The translations under genes and the position numbers were made by a program. The notes below the pieces were generated by a model. That model made no database searches. It was not told the DNA's origin and saw only the letters and a program-made list of their open reading frames with translations. Positions 19,649-29,477 of a DNA stretch of 64,000 nt are shown piece after piece (positions within the stretch are counted from its first letter, which is position 1; each line of letters opens with the position of its first letter). Source of the stretch: Bog-756 sp963828385 (GTDB lineage: Bacteria > Actinomycetota > Acidimicrobiia > Acidimicrobiales > RAAP-2); contig CAWHEF010000001.1 in the NCBI GenBank assembly GCA_963828385.1, positions 62,001-126,000 of the forward strand. Reading direction: 5' to 3'.

Positions 19649-20154
19649 CGACCCCCGCCGAATTCCCGCACCTCGACGAAGGCGGTGCTGCCTGGATGAT
19701 CGATGTGACCGGCAAGGAGCGGACAGTCCGTCGGGCAGTAGCTCGCTGCACTGTCCGGACCGCCGCCGACGTGGCCGACGCGCTCGAAACCGGAAACGGC
19801 GATGTCGATCCGATTCAAGCAGCGCGGGTGGCCGGGATACAGGCGGCCAAGCAGACGTCAGCCCTCATCCCACTCTGCCATCCGATCCGCCTCACCGACA
19901 TAGAGGTGGATGTGGTGCCCGGTGAGCGTCGAGTCGACATCTTGGCCACGACGGTGGTCGTGGACCGCACAGGTGTCGAGATGGAAGCGCTCACCGCCTG
20001 CGCGGTGGCGGGACTGACCATCGTCTGCGCACTTCATCCCGTGGACCCGGCGGTGTCGATCCAAGAGCTGACCCTGTGGTTGAAGACGGGTGGCCGTTCG
20101 GGTCGGTGGAAGCGGACCGCCGATGGGCTCCCGCCGCCGGCCTCCGGTCCCTAG
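19636..20154 (+). CDS. moaC: cyclic pyranopterin monophosphate synthase MoaC
   Basis: 172 aa. Converts the MoaA product (3',8-cyclo-GTP) to cyclic pyranopterin monophosphate. Family blocks are visible: MIDVTGKERTVRRAVA, AGIQAAKQTSALIPLCHP, and VVDRTGVEMEALTACAVAGL. The ATG at 19636 overlaps mobA by 13 nt; GTG 19645 (GTGA overlap) is an equally good start. The C-terminus is extended by a basic Ser/Gly-rich tail of about 20 residues. Confidence 0.95.
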   Translation: MRPVTTPAEFPHLDEGGAAWMIDVTGKERTVRRAVARCTVRTAADVADALETGNGDVDPIQAARVAGIQAAKQTSALIPLCHPIRLTDIEVDVVPGERRVDILATTVVVDRTGVEMEALTACAVAGLTIVCALHPVDPAVSIQELTLWLKTGGRSGRWKRTADGLPPPASGP

Positions 20155-20618
20155 TGCGGGGTGCCGCCGGCCAGGAGATCGAGGGCGTGAGGAAGGACGT
20201 CGATCACCGCGTCAAGGCTCTCGACGGCCCCCGCTGTCGATCCAGGCACGTTGAGGACGATGCACTGCCCGAGGATCCCGGCGACGCCGCGGGACAGCCG
20301 GCCGAGCGGGTTGACCGCCCGCATGGCCTCGGCCAGCCCCGGAGCCCTTCGCTCGACTACCGACAGGGTGGCCTCAGGGGTCAGATCGCTTTGGGCGAAG
20401 CCGGTGCCGCCGGTGGTCACGATTGCACCGGCGAAGCCGGACGCCATCTGTCGGATCGAGGTCGCCACGGGCCCCACCCCGTCGGGGACCACCAGGCGCT
20501 GCACAACCTCGAACCCGTGTTCGCTCAGCCGGGCCGCCAGTGCCGGCCCCGACCGGTCGTCACGCTGCCCCCGGTGGCTCGCATCGGAGACGGTAAGGAC
20601 CTTCGCTCCGTGAGCCAT
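20151..20618 (-). CDS. mog: molybdopterin adenylyltransferase/MoaB-type protein (Mog)
   Basis: 155 aa MoaB/Mog family protein, which adenylates molybdopterin before Mo insertion by MoeA. The signature TTGGTGFAQSDLTPEAT is present, with the N-terminal VLTVSD strand and the VLNVPGSTAGAVESL MPT-binding block. ATG 20618 gives MAHGAKVLTVSD; an upstream in-frame extension shows no similarity. It is encoded against the direction of the rest of the moa cluster and its end overlaps the end of moaC by 4 bp. Confidence 0.93.
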   Translation of the reverse strand: MAHGAKVLTVSDASHRGQRDDRSGPALAARLSEHGFEVVQRLVVPDGVGPVATSIRQMASGFAGAIVTTGGTGFAQSDLTPEATLSVVERRAPGLAEAMRAVNPLGRLSRGVAGILGQCIVLNVPGSTAGAVESLDAVIDVLPHALDLLAGGTPH

Positions 20619-20741
20619 GTGACGGAAAGTGTAGCGGCGGCCATTGCGCTGACACGACGATGTCGCAACGATCGGTGCACCCACCGCTCACGAGCAGCCG
20701 CGCACGGCGAGTGCGGCGCAGGGCCGCAGGTATGATGAACC

Positions 20742-21221
20742 ATGTCTCGATACCCTTCCGCTCGCGACTGGGTGGATGTGACCAGCGATCCGCTTCCCGT
20801 GGCCGAGGTTGCCGGTTGGGCGATCACAGCGTCGTGTGGGGCGCTGAGTCTGTTTTGTGGGACGGTCCGCGACCACTCCGAAGGGAGACCCGGGGTGGTG
20901 CGGCTCGAATACGACGCCTATGAGGGTCTGGTTGCGCCTCGCCTCCGCGCCATCGCCCACTCCGCCCGTGAGCAGTGGCCCGAATCGGGACGGGTAGCCC
21001 TCCTGCATCGCGTCGGTACGCTCCGGGTCAGCGAAGTCTCCGTCGTGGTCGCCGTATCGACGCCCCACCGCCGTCAGGCAATCGCCGCTTCGAGCTGGTG
21101 CATCGACACCGTGAAAGCCACCGTGCCCATCTGGAAGCGCGAGACATGGGATGGCGGGTCGGACTGGAGCCTCTGCACCCACGAGGTAGTGGAAGTCGAC
21201 GAGCTGGCTCACGGAGGTTGA
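20742..21221 (+). CDS. moaE: molybdopterin synthase catalytic subunit MoaE
   Basis: 159 aa. Large subunit of MPT synthase, which takes sulfur from MoaD thiocarboxylate. MoaE blocks are visible: GALSLFCGTVRDHSEGR, RLEYDAYEGL, HRVGTLRVSEVSVVVAVS and the lysine-bearing DTVKATVPIWKRE active-site segment. ATG 20742. Its partner moaD is not beside it but broken at about 23.6 kb. Confidence 0.95.
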   Translation: MSRYPSARDWVDVTSDPLPVAEVAGWAITASCGALSLFCGTVRDHSEGRPGVVRLEYDAYEGLVAPRLRAIAHSAREQWPESGRVALLHRVGTLRVSEVSVVVAVSTPHRRQAIAASSWCIDTVKATVPIWKRETWDGGSDWSLCTHEVVEVDELAHGG

Positions 21222-21225
21222 TCGC

Positions 21226-22493
21226 GTGGCCAGGCACGAACGACCGGGCCCAACCGTCGCGCTGGATGAAGCGCGCCATCAACTTCTTTCGGCACTGCGA
21301 CGGCTGGAGCCGCGCGAAGTGCCGCTCGATGAGGCCGTCGGGCGCGCTCTGGGCGAGGCGATCATCGCCACCGAGGACGTCCCCCCATTCGCCAATTCGG
21401 CCATGGACGGATTCGCTGTCCGGGCCGAGGACACCCGGACGCCACCGGCACGCCTGCGGCTGGTCGGAGCAGCGACAGCGGGGAATCCAGCCACCGCTCC
21501 CCTCGGGCCCGGCGAGGCCATGGTCATCGCCACCGGCGCACCTGTGCCCAAGGGGGCCGACGCCGTCTGCATGCTCGAGCACACGGCCGTCGAGGGAACG
21601 GAAGTCGTTCTCGACACCGTCGTCGACCGGGAGCAGAACGTGCGCTACCCGGGCGACGACATCTCGCGGGGTGACCTCGTGTTCGAACCCTCTACCGTCC
21701 TCGGGCCGGCCCATATCGGAGTGTTGGCCAGTCTGGGAGTCACCACGCTGTCGTCCATCCCCAGCCGCGGGTCGGCGTGTTGGCGACCGGTGACGAGCTG
21801 CACCACGGTCCTGGTCCCCTCGAGCCCGGCCAGATTCACGAATCCAACCGGCACGCACTTCGCGCAGCGTTGCGACAGGCCGATTGCCTGGCCGGTGACC
21901 TGGGGGTGGTGGGAGACGACGAAACGTCGATCGCCCGGGCTGTGGAACGTGGATCGAGCTCCTGTGACGCCATCCTCACTTCCGGAGGTGTCAGTGTCGG
22001 CGCCTCCGACCACATGAAGGCGGTGCTGGGCAAGCTCTCAGACGGCAGAGCCCGTTGGATGGAGGTGGCTATCCGTCCGGCTAAGCCCTTCGGCTTCGCC
22101 GTGCTCGCCGGCTCGGGGGTGCCAGTGCTCTGCTTGCCGGGGAACCCCGTGTCGGCAATGGTCAGCTTTGAGTTGCTGGTCCGCCCCGCCCTCCGGTTCA
22201 TGGCCGGTCATTCGAATTTCGAGCGCCCCGCCCTGCTCGCCACCGCTGAAACGGGGATGGCGCGCCGCCGCGACGGCAAGACGCACTTCATCCGCGCCGT
22301 TGCCCGAGTGGACAACGAGGGCCGCTTGGTAGCGCGGCCCTCAGGAGGTCAAGGCTCCCACCAGCTGCATGCCATGGCCCGGGCCAATGCCCTCATCGTG
22401 CTTCCGGACGGGGATGGTGTCGGTCCCGGCGAACCAGTGCGTCTGTTGCTCGTCGACGAGGAGCGGCTGCGAGGCGATAGGACGACGTGGTGA
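21226..22493 (+). CDS. moeA: molybdopterin molybdenumtransferase MoeA, one frameshift
   Basis: About 420 aa across two frames. Inserts Mo into MPT-AMP. The N-terminal frame holds VPPFANSAMDGFAV and GEAMVIATGAPVPKGADAV; the C-terminal frame holds RVGVLATGDEL, ILTSGGVSVGASDH, RPAKPFGFAV and CLPGNPVSAMVSFEL. The frame changes near 21757-21765, just before PRVGVLATGDEL. GTG 21226 with GGAGG at about 21212. All domains are otherwise conserved, so the break is recent or an artefact. Confidence 0.93.
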
Positions 22494-23556
22494 CGACGAT
22501 ACCGCCGGTACCGGTGTCGTTCCGCTCCAGGCCCGAACGGCCGGCCGATCGGGAGATGCCGATGGCGGGGCCTCTCATCGATCGCTTTGGCCGCGTACAC
22601 CGTGACCTCCGGCTGTCGGTGACTGACCGGTGCAATCTCCGATGCGTGCACTGCCTGCCTGAGCACGGGGTGACATTTCTGCCGGCGGCTGATCTGCTCA
22701 CGTTCGAGGAGATCGTCCGGGTGGCGGATATAGCTCACGGCTTGGGCATCACCTCGGTACGGATCACCGGCGGCGAGCCACTCCTGCGCCGGGGTGTGTC
22801 CGAGTTGGTGGACCGGCTCGCGGCGTTGGGTTTCGAGGACCTGTCCCTCACCACGAATGGAACCGAGCTGGCCCGGTTGGCGCCGTCCCTGGCAGCTTCG
22901 GGGCTCCATCGTGTCAACGTGAGCTGCGATTCGCTCCGGCCCGACCGGTTCGTCCAGATCCGGCGGCGTGGTCACTTGGCCCGGGTACTCACCGCCATGG
23001 ACGCGGCGGAGGACGCCGGGCTCGCTCCGGTGAAGGTGAACGTCGTTCTGATTGCCGGCGTCAACGATGATGAGATCGAGTCGTTCGCGGCATTCGCGCA
23101 GAGCCACCGGCCGGACGGTGCGCTTCATCGAGTTCATGCCCCTGGACGGTGATGGTGCCTGGCGGCGCGAGCAGGTGGTCCCCTCCGACGAAGTCGTGGC
23201 CAGGATCAGGGCCAGCTGGAACTCGAGGCGGTCCCGGACGACGGCAGCAGTGCCTCAGCGCCCGCCGAGCGCTATCGATTCACGGACGGGCGGGGGAGAT
23301 CGGTGTCATTGCCAGCGTCACCAGGCCGTTCTGCGGTACCTGCGATCGGCTCCGGCTCACTGCCGACGGTTCGCTGCGGAACTGCCTCTTTGCCCAACAC
23401 GAACTCTCGGTTCGGGACTTGCTCCGCCAGAAGGCCTCCGAGGAAGAGCTCACAGCACTGTTCCGGCGAGCCGTCTGGGCCAAATTGCCGGGCCACGGCA
23501 TCAATGACCCGACGTTCCTTCGACCGGCTCGCTCGATGTCGATGATCGGAGGGTGA
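22490..23556 (+). CDS. moaA: GTP 3',8-cyclase MoaA (radical SAM), three frameshifts
   Basis: Radical-SAM enzyme starting molybdopterin synthesis. The SAM cluster motif DRCNLRCVHC (CxxxCxxC) is N-terminal, the ITGGEPLLR SAM-binding block follows, and the second cluster is C-terminal in RPFCGTCDRLRLTADGSLRNC. It ends in the essential Gly-Gly (SMIGG). Four consecutive frames are needed: changes occur near 23110, 23213 and 23292, with FIEFMPLDGDGAW and RYRFTDGRG lying in the middle pieces. GTG 22490 overlaps the moeA stop. Confidence 0.92.
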
Positions 23557-23797
23557 GTATGTCGCGCTCTTCGCTTCTTCGGACCGGCTCGCGATGCTAC
23601 GGGTGAGCCCGAAAGTTTCCTCGATGGGGCGACGGTCGAGGAAGTCCTCCGGGCGGCCCGCAGTCGATACGGCGATAGGTTCTCCGTTGTCCTCCGTAGC
23701 TCGAGGGTCTGGGTGAACGGTGAGCCTGCCGTCGCCAGAGGACAAGGTGACGCCGACGGACGAGGTTGCCGTCCTGCCTCCGGTCTCTGGGGGATGA
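23553..23797 (+). CDS. moaD: molybdopterin synthase sulfur carrier MoaD, broken by at least two frameshifts
   Basis: Not visible as one open frame, but three pieces join into an ordinary MoaD of about 80 aa: YVALFASSDRLA (from about 23558), then DATGEPESFLDGATVEEVL and SVVLRSSRVWVNGEPAV (about 23593-23735), then KVTPTDEVAVLPPVSGG ending at the TGA 23795-23797. The beta-grasp fold and the C-terminal Gly-Gly needed for thiocarboxylation are intact. Frame changes are near 23590 and 23740. It begins where moaA ends (GTGA overlap), which supports the call and completes the MoaE-MoaD pair. Confidence 0.8.
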
Positions 23798-23873
23798 CGA
23801 GCTACGGCGGCCTTGCCGGCAGAACCGTGATCCGGGTCGCTCAGCGCAGGCGCCCGTCAGTAGCATGTCGGCC

Positions 23874-24098
23874 ATGACGGCAACGGGCGCAGAATGGCTA
23901 CGTCGGTTCGCTGGCGAGATCGGTCTCCCCGAGCCGACGGACGCGGAGACGGAGTCCCTCCTCGCTGTGGCAGGGACTGCAGCTCATGCGTCGGAGCGAA
24001 CGGCGGCGCCCCTCTCGTGCTGGTTGGTTGGCAAGGCAGGCCTCGATCCGTCCTTGGCCGAGAGGGCGGCCGAGCGTGTCGCAGACGAGGTCAGATGA
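23874..24098 (+). CDS. small helical protein, DUF6457-like
   Basis: 74 aa (77 if the ATG at 23865 is used). Reads WLRRFAGEIG, then AGTAAHASERTAAPLSCWLVGKAG, matching my memory of the DUF6457 domain found alone or fused to MobA/FdhD in Actinobacteria. Predicted all-helical, cytosolic. Its place between moaD and the large molybdopterin oxidoreductase suggests a role in cofactor insertion or guanylylation for that enzyme; no catalytic residues are recognisable. Confidence 0.72.
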   Translation: MTATGAEWLRRFAGEIGLPEPTDAETESLLAVAGTAAHASERTAAPLSCWLVGKAGLDPSLAERAAERVADEVR

Positions 24099-24306
24099 GT
24101 CGGCGGCTGTTCTCGGCGTAGGAGACCGTGCACGTCCTTGCCGATCCTCGGCATGCGGTCGGCGAGCCGGTAAGTCCCTCGAAGTCGTTGCCCAGTGCCA
24201 GCCTGGCATCATCTGGTTCGGCGGGGGCCGCTATCGGCGGTTTGCCGTCGACGCGGCGGGGTAACCCGTTGGCGTACGGACCGGCCGCTGCCAGCCAAGG
24301 GGGGAA

Positions 24307-26783
24307 GTGGAATACTCGGAATCCATTGACCGTATAGCCGACCCGTGGGGAACTCGGACGCCCTACCCCCGAGGAGGGGAGTGGCCGGTACGGGTGGACA
24401 CGTACCTCGGGGCGGCAGCCGAACCCGATGGAGTCTCCCGTTGGGTGCAAACGGCTTCTCTCCTGCATTCGAATGGGGATGCAATGGACATCGCCGTCTC
24501 CGACGGCAAGATGCTCGGTGTCCGGGGCCGGGCCGTTGATCGTGTCAATCGTGGGCGACTCGGGCCCAAGGACCTTTTTGGCTGGCAGGCCAACGCATCT
24601 CCTGATCGTCTCACGCGACCCCTCGCTCGGCGCGACGGGAGGCTCATCGAGGTCGACTGGGACACGGCCATGTCCGACGTGGTGAGCCGATCTCGCGCCC
24701 TTTCTCGACGAACGTGGCCCCAGCAGCATAGCGTTCTACACGTCCGGTCAGCTGTTCCTGGAGGAGTACTACACCCTTGCAGTTATGGCCCGGGCCGGGA
24801 TCAAGACGAACCACCTCGATGGCAATACCCGACTGTGCACGGCCACTGCGGGTGAGGCGTTAAAGGAGTCGTTCGGCTGTGACGGCCAACCCGGGTCCTA
24901 TGCCGACATCGATCATGCCGAGGTGATCGCTCTCTACGGACACAACGTGGCGGAGACCCAGCCTGTTCTATGGATGCGAGTGCTCGACCGCCTTGCAGGA
25001 AGCGACCCTCCCCGGCTTCTGTGTGTCGATCCCCGTAGTACGCCGGTAGCGGAGCGCGCCTCAATCCACTTGGCTCCTCGTCTCGGGACCAACCTTGCGC
25101 TGATGAACGCTCTTATCCACGAGTTGATACAGCGAGACCTTATTGATCAGCGCTACATCGATTCGAACACGGTCGGATTCGACGAGCTTGACCGACAGAC
25201 GGCCCAAGACACCGCTGAACGGGCGGCGGGAATCTGTGGGGTGCCGACAACCGACATAATTCAGGCAGCCGAGCTCCTGGGTAGGCACCGAAGCGCTCCT
25301 GTCCACGGTGCTGCAAGGTTTCTATCAGTCCCACCAGGCTACGGCGGCTGCAGTGCAGGTGAACAACATCCACCTGCTGCTCGGGATGGTCGGTCGTCCG
25401 GGCGCGGGACTCCTCCAAATGAACGGACAGCCAACTGCTGAGAACACCCGCGAGTGCGGTGCCAACGGTGACTTGCCCGGCTTCCGCAATTGGGAGAATG
25501 ACCATCACGTCGCCGAACTGGCTGAGATCTGGAATGTCCAAGCCTCGGACATCCCTCATTACAGCGCCCCGACTCCGGCCATGCAGATCTTCCGATATGC
25601 GGAGGAGGGGTCGATTGGCATGCTCTGGGTCAGCGGTACGAATCCCGCCGTCAGTCTCCCCGAACTCCACAGAATCCGGTCGATCCTCGCCCGGGAGCAG
25701 CTGTTCCTCGTGGTCCAGGACATCTTCCTGACAGAAACAGCGCAGATGGCCGACGTTGTGCTGCCTGCTGCCACCTGGGGGGAGAAGACTGGCACCTTCA
25801 CGAACGCCGACCGTACGGTCCACCTATCCGATCAGGCCGTTCCTCCGCCCGGGGAAGCGAGGTCGGACCTCGAGATCTTCCTCGACTATGCGAGACGGAT
25901 GGATCTGAGAGACAAGGACGGTGGACCGCCTCATTTCCTGGTCGAGCGCGGAAGAGGCGTTTGCCGCGTGGCAACGCTGTTCAAGAGGGAGACCATGCGA
26001 TTACACCGGCATCAGCTATGAGCGCCTGCGAGGGGGGAGCGTGGAATCCAATGGCCGTGTAACGACGAACATCCTGACGGTACCGAGCGCCTCTATGAGG
26101 AAGGCGCCTTCTCAGGTGAACCCGACTACTGCGAAACCTACGGGAGGGACCTGGCGACCGGGGCGGCCATGGGCGAAATCGAGTACCGGGCGCGCAATCC
26201 TGATGGTAAGGCGATGCTCCGGGCGGCGAAGTATTCGTCTCCACACGAGATGCCATCCGAGGAGTATCCCTTCGCGCTCACGACCGGCCGAACGATCTTC
26301 CAGTTCCACACCCGCACCAAGACAGCCCGCGCTCCCCAACTCAATGCGGCAGCGCCCGAAGTATGGGTCGAGATGTCAGAGCCGGATGCCGCTGCTCATG
26401 ACCTTGCGGAAGGCGACCTTGTGGAAGTGGCATCGCCGCGTGCATCACTCCAAGCTCAGGTGAGGGTGGGGTACATCCGTCCAGGTACGCTCTTCGTCCC
26501 CTTCCACTACGGCTACTTCGACGAACCTGGCGGAAACGAGCCTACCGACGGTATCGGGCGAGCTGGAAATGAGCTGACACTCACCGACTGGGATCCCGCA
26601 TCCAAGCAACCGATCTTCAAGCTGGCTGCGGCTCGAGTGACGCTCCTCCGACGAGGCGGGGGTGTGCCAGCGCCAGCTCCGACGAACACGGGGTCCCGTC
26701 CCGTAGCGGATGCTCCTGCCACGGTCGGTGGAGAGAGCGCCATAGCCGTGGAAACGGTGGTCGACGAGGCGGGGGGACCATGA
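24307..26783 (+). CDS. molybdopterin oxidoreductase, DMSO-reductase family (formate dehydrogenase/NasA-like), four frameshifts
   Basis: About 820 aa when joined. The N-terminus RVDTYLGAAAEPDGVSRWV leads to LGPKDLFGWQANASPDRL, then the Mo-site strand GNTRLCTATA with the likely Mo-ligating Cys (codon 24836-24838). MGD-binding blocks follow: QMNGQPTAENTREC, LWVSGTNPAVSLPEL, VVLPAATWGEKTGTFTN, and the C-terminal molydopterin-dinucleotide domain (RTIFQFHTRTKTARAPQLN; VPFHYGYFDEP). Frame changes lie near 24702, 25288, 25932 and 26042. No CxxCxxxC 4Fe-4S motif is visible at the start (QTASLLHSNGD stands in its place). The true start could lie upstream. TGA overlaps the ATG of the next gene. Confidence 0.88.
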
Positions 26784-27271
26784 CCGCCATCCAGGATGTG
26801 CTCGCTGACCTCTACGAGGGAGAACGTCACCTCGCGTCCGAGCTGTTGAGAGTCGGGGACCGGCACGAGGCGGAGCACGATGTGTTCCATATCGCCCGGG
26901 ATCTGTCCGACTGGTCGAGTGATCACGGTCGTCGTCTGGCCGATGCGGCGAAGGCAAACGGACAAGATCTGTCCACCGGCCGGCCGAGACCGACCAGCCT
27001 GTCAGGCGACAGATGGTGGACGAGCCAGCACCTCTTGGGGCGTCACTCCAACCCGGGTCTCGTGCTGCTCCACGATCTCCAGGCGATCTATCTGGCGGCC
27101 TCGTACAACTCTATTCTCTGGGAGATCCTGGCCCAGGGAGCACAGGCACTCAGCATCGGTGGTCTTCTGGAGCTTTCGACCTCCTGCCATCCTGAGACAC
27201 TTCGCCAGATTCGATGGGCGAACACCAAACTGAAGGAGAGCGCTCCTCAGGTGATCTCAAGCCAGTCGTGA
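26780..27271 (+). CDS. small helical His/Glu-rich protein coupled to the molybdopterin oxidoreductase
   Basis: 163 aa, predicted all-alpha. The ATG overlaps the oxidoreductase TGA (ATGA), so the two are translated together. The N-terminal half has Glu and His at helical spacing (LYEGERHLASELLRV, RHEAEHDVFHIARDL, SSDHGRRL), reminiscent of ferritin-like or haemerythrin-like metal sites, and the C-terminal half is more hydrophobic. I do not recognise a named family. Likely an accessory or redox partner subunit. Confidence 0.72.
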   Translation: MTAIQDVLADLYEGERHLASELLRVGDRHEAEHDVFHIARDLSDWSSDHGRRLADAAKANGQDLSTGRPRPTSLSGDRWWTSQHLLGRHSNPGLVLLHDLQAIYLAASYNSILWEILAQGAQALSIGGLLELSTSCHPETLRQIRWANTKLKESAPQVISSQS

Positions 27272-27386
27272 CGCGGCGCACCATGGCAGCGAGAGGCGGT
27301 GGTTCCCCTAGAATCATGTCGGCAATGAGCAGCTACAAAAGGCGACGGAGAAGCCGGACCTTCACAGGAGCTGGTCCCTGATCACC

Positions 27387-27827
27387 ATGGCCATCCGCAA
27401 CACATTGGTCAAGGCGCCCCCGCAGGCCGTTTGGAAGGTGCTCTGCGACGGCTATTCGTATGCGGAATGGGTGGTTGGCACCCGTGAGATCCGCCGAGTC
27501 GAGCCTGGTTGGCCCGGTCCGGGAACCAGCATCCATTTCACCGCCGGAAGCGGTCCCCTCCATCTCGAGGACCGAACGACCTCACGGATCTTCGAGGAGA
27601 ACAAGCTCCTGGAATTGGAGGCGCATGCGCGCCCCTATGGCAGTGTGCGCATTTCGATCCAAGTTCTAGCCTGGGGAGAGGACAGCGTGGTCATCATCGA
27701 CGAGCACCCGCTGCGAGGCTCCAGCCTGATCTACGAGAACCCCATTGTTGAACTGCTTCTGACATTGCGGGGCCGGCGCATGTTGAACCGACTGGCCGCG
27801 GTGATCGAACGCCGCGCTGCGGCGTAA
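27387..27827 (+). CDS. SRPBCC (START-like) family protein
   Basis: 146 aa. Typical polyketide-cyclase/dehydrase-like opening (NTLVKAPPQAVWKVLCDG, YAEWVVGTREI) and a long C-terminal helix (ELLLTLRGRRMLNRLAAVIERR), giving the hydrophobic-cavity fold that binds lipids or aromatic ligands. ATG 27387. Convergent with the phytoene-desaturase-like flavoprotein, 4 bp apart. Ligand unknown. Confidence 0.88.
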   Translation: MAIRNTLVKAPPQAVWKVLCDGYSYAEWVVGTREIRRVEPGWPGPGTSIHFTAGSGPLHLEDRTTSRIFEENKLLELEAHARPYGSVRISIQVLAWGEDSVVIIDEHPLRGSSLIYENPIVELLLTLRGRRMLNRLAAVIERRAAA

Positions 27828-27831
27828 ATTC

Positions 27832-29450
27832 TCAATAACCGCGCAGCAGCCTGCCCGCGCCCGAAAGAAGCGGCGAAACGAACGTTCGACCGAGAATGGT
27901 GTGGGATCGGATGGCCGCTCGCGCCGCATTGGCTCCGCAGGCCCCGTGCACCCCCCCACCCGGATGGGCCGAAGACGAAGCAAGGTACAGGCCGTCGATA
28001 TGCGTCTCGGGCCGGCCCAGGCCGGGCAGCGGACGAAAGATCAGCTGTTGGTGTATGGAGCTGGTCCCTCCATTGATGGCCCCCGAGACCAGATTGGCAT
28101 CATGGCCCTCCAGCTCCCCTGGGAGCATGACATGGCGGGCGGTCACGAGCTGTTTGAAGCCGGGGGCGTAGCGTTCGATGGTGTTCTCGATCCGGGCCGT
28201 CATCGCCTGTCGGTCTGACTCGTCCCATTCCCCCGTAATACGGTCCTGGCCGGCGTCGCCGCGGACCGACCGTGGCACATGGGTGTAGGCCCAGACCGAC
28301 TCGGTGCCGGGCGGTGAGCGGCTCGGATCGGCGGTACTCATCTGGCCGAGCAGAAGGAAAGGCCGCGCCGGCACCTGCTGCTTGGCGATGTCGGTGCAGT
28401 ACTGGGTCATGTCATCCTGGCTAGCGGACACGTGCACGGTGCCGGCACCCGCTACCTCCGGAGCCGTCCAGGGAATAGGAGCTCGCAGAGCCCAGTCCAC
28501 CTTGACGGTCGAGTGATCCCACTGGAATCTCGCCATGTCCCGGCTCAGCTGGACCGGAATGTGCTCCTGGTTGATCATTGTGCCGTAGAGCTGACTGGCC
28601 GACACGTCGGCCATGACGGCCCTTCTCACCGGAATCGTCTCTCCGGAGGCGGTCACTACGCCTGTGACCCGACCGGCGCCGACCACGACTCGGCGGACCG
28701 GAGTCGAGCAACGCAGAACGCCGCCGCGGGACTCGAAACGGCGGACCAAGGCGCCGGCCAGCTGACCGGCGCCACCGATAGGCACCGGGTAGCCGACTTG
28801 ATGGCCGAGCATGGCGAGCAGCCAGCCAAACGTGGCGCTCGCGGCTGACTCCGGGGACAGATCAGTGTGGAGGGCGCCCCCGAAGATCAGTAGTGGACCA
28901 CCGGGACCGGAGATTCCTCTTCGGCCAGCCGGCGCACGGGCAGAGTGGCGAGGCGGGCGAAATGCAGCACGCCGGAAGGCCCGAGTTTCCCGGCCAGGCG
29001 CGCTGCACCCCGAAGGGGCGGGAATGGGCTGAGAAGTGACTCGAGAAGTGCCCCTCCGAGCCTGTCCCAAAGATCCCAGAGCTTCCTCCAGGCATCCCCA
29101 TCCCCGGCGCCGAAGGTTTCGAGATGCTGGGCAGTGGCCTCCACCTCACGGTAAAGGATTGCGGCGCGCCCGTCGGGTAGCGGATGCGCGAGCACGGCAG
29201 GGGCGTGGCTCCATCGCAGGCCGTAGTCCTCGAGGTTGAGGCGTTGAATGACGGGCGATGCCGCCGCCAGCGGATAGAAGGCGCTGCAGACATCGGCGAT
29301 GAAGCCAGGGCCTAGGTACTCAGCGCTCGATACCCCACCACCCGGAGTAGGCGCGGCTTCCAACACCAAGACGTCCCATCCGGCATCAGCAAGTTGGTTG
29401 GCGCACACCAGCCCATTAGGACCGGCGCCGATCACGACGGCGTCAAGCAC
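27832..29450 (-). CDS. phytoene-desaturase-like NAD(P)/FAD-dependent oxidoreductase, one frameshift
   Basis: About 538 aa. Begins with the dinucleotide-binding motif VVIGAGPNGLVCANQL and the CrtI-like LVLEAAPTPGGGVSS, and ends with the FAD-closing LYLASSSAHPGGGVHGACGANAA. The frame changes near 28915, between RRLAEEE and GPGGPLLIFGGALH. GTG 29450. Proteins of this type desaturate, isomerise or oxidise isoprenoid/lipid substrates; no carotenoid synthase genes are in the window, so a carotenoid role is unproven. Same strand as and 27 bp downstream of the glycosyltransferase. Confidence 0.87.
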
Positions 29451-29477
29451 GTCCCCACCTCCTCCAAAGGGACTGAC

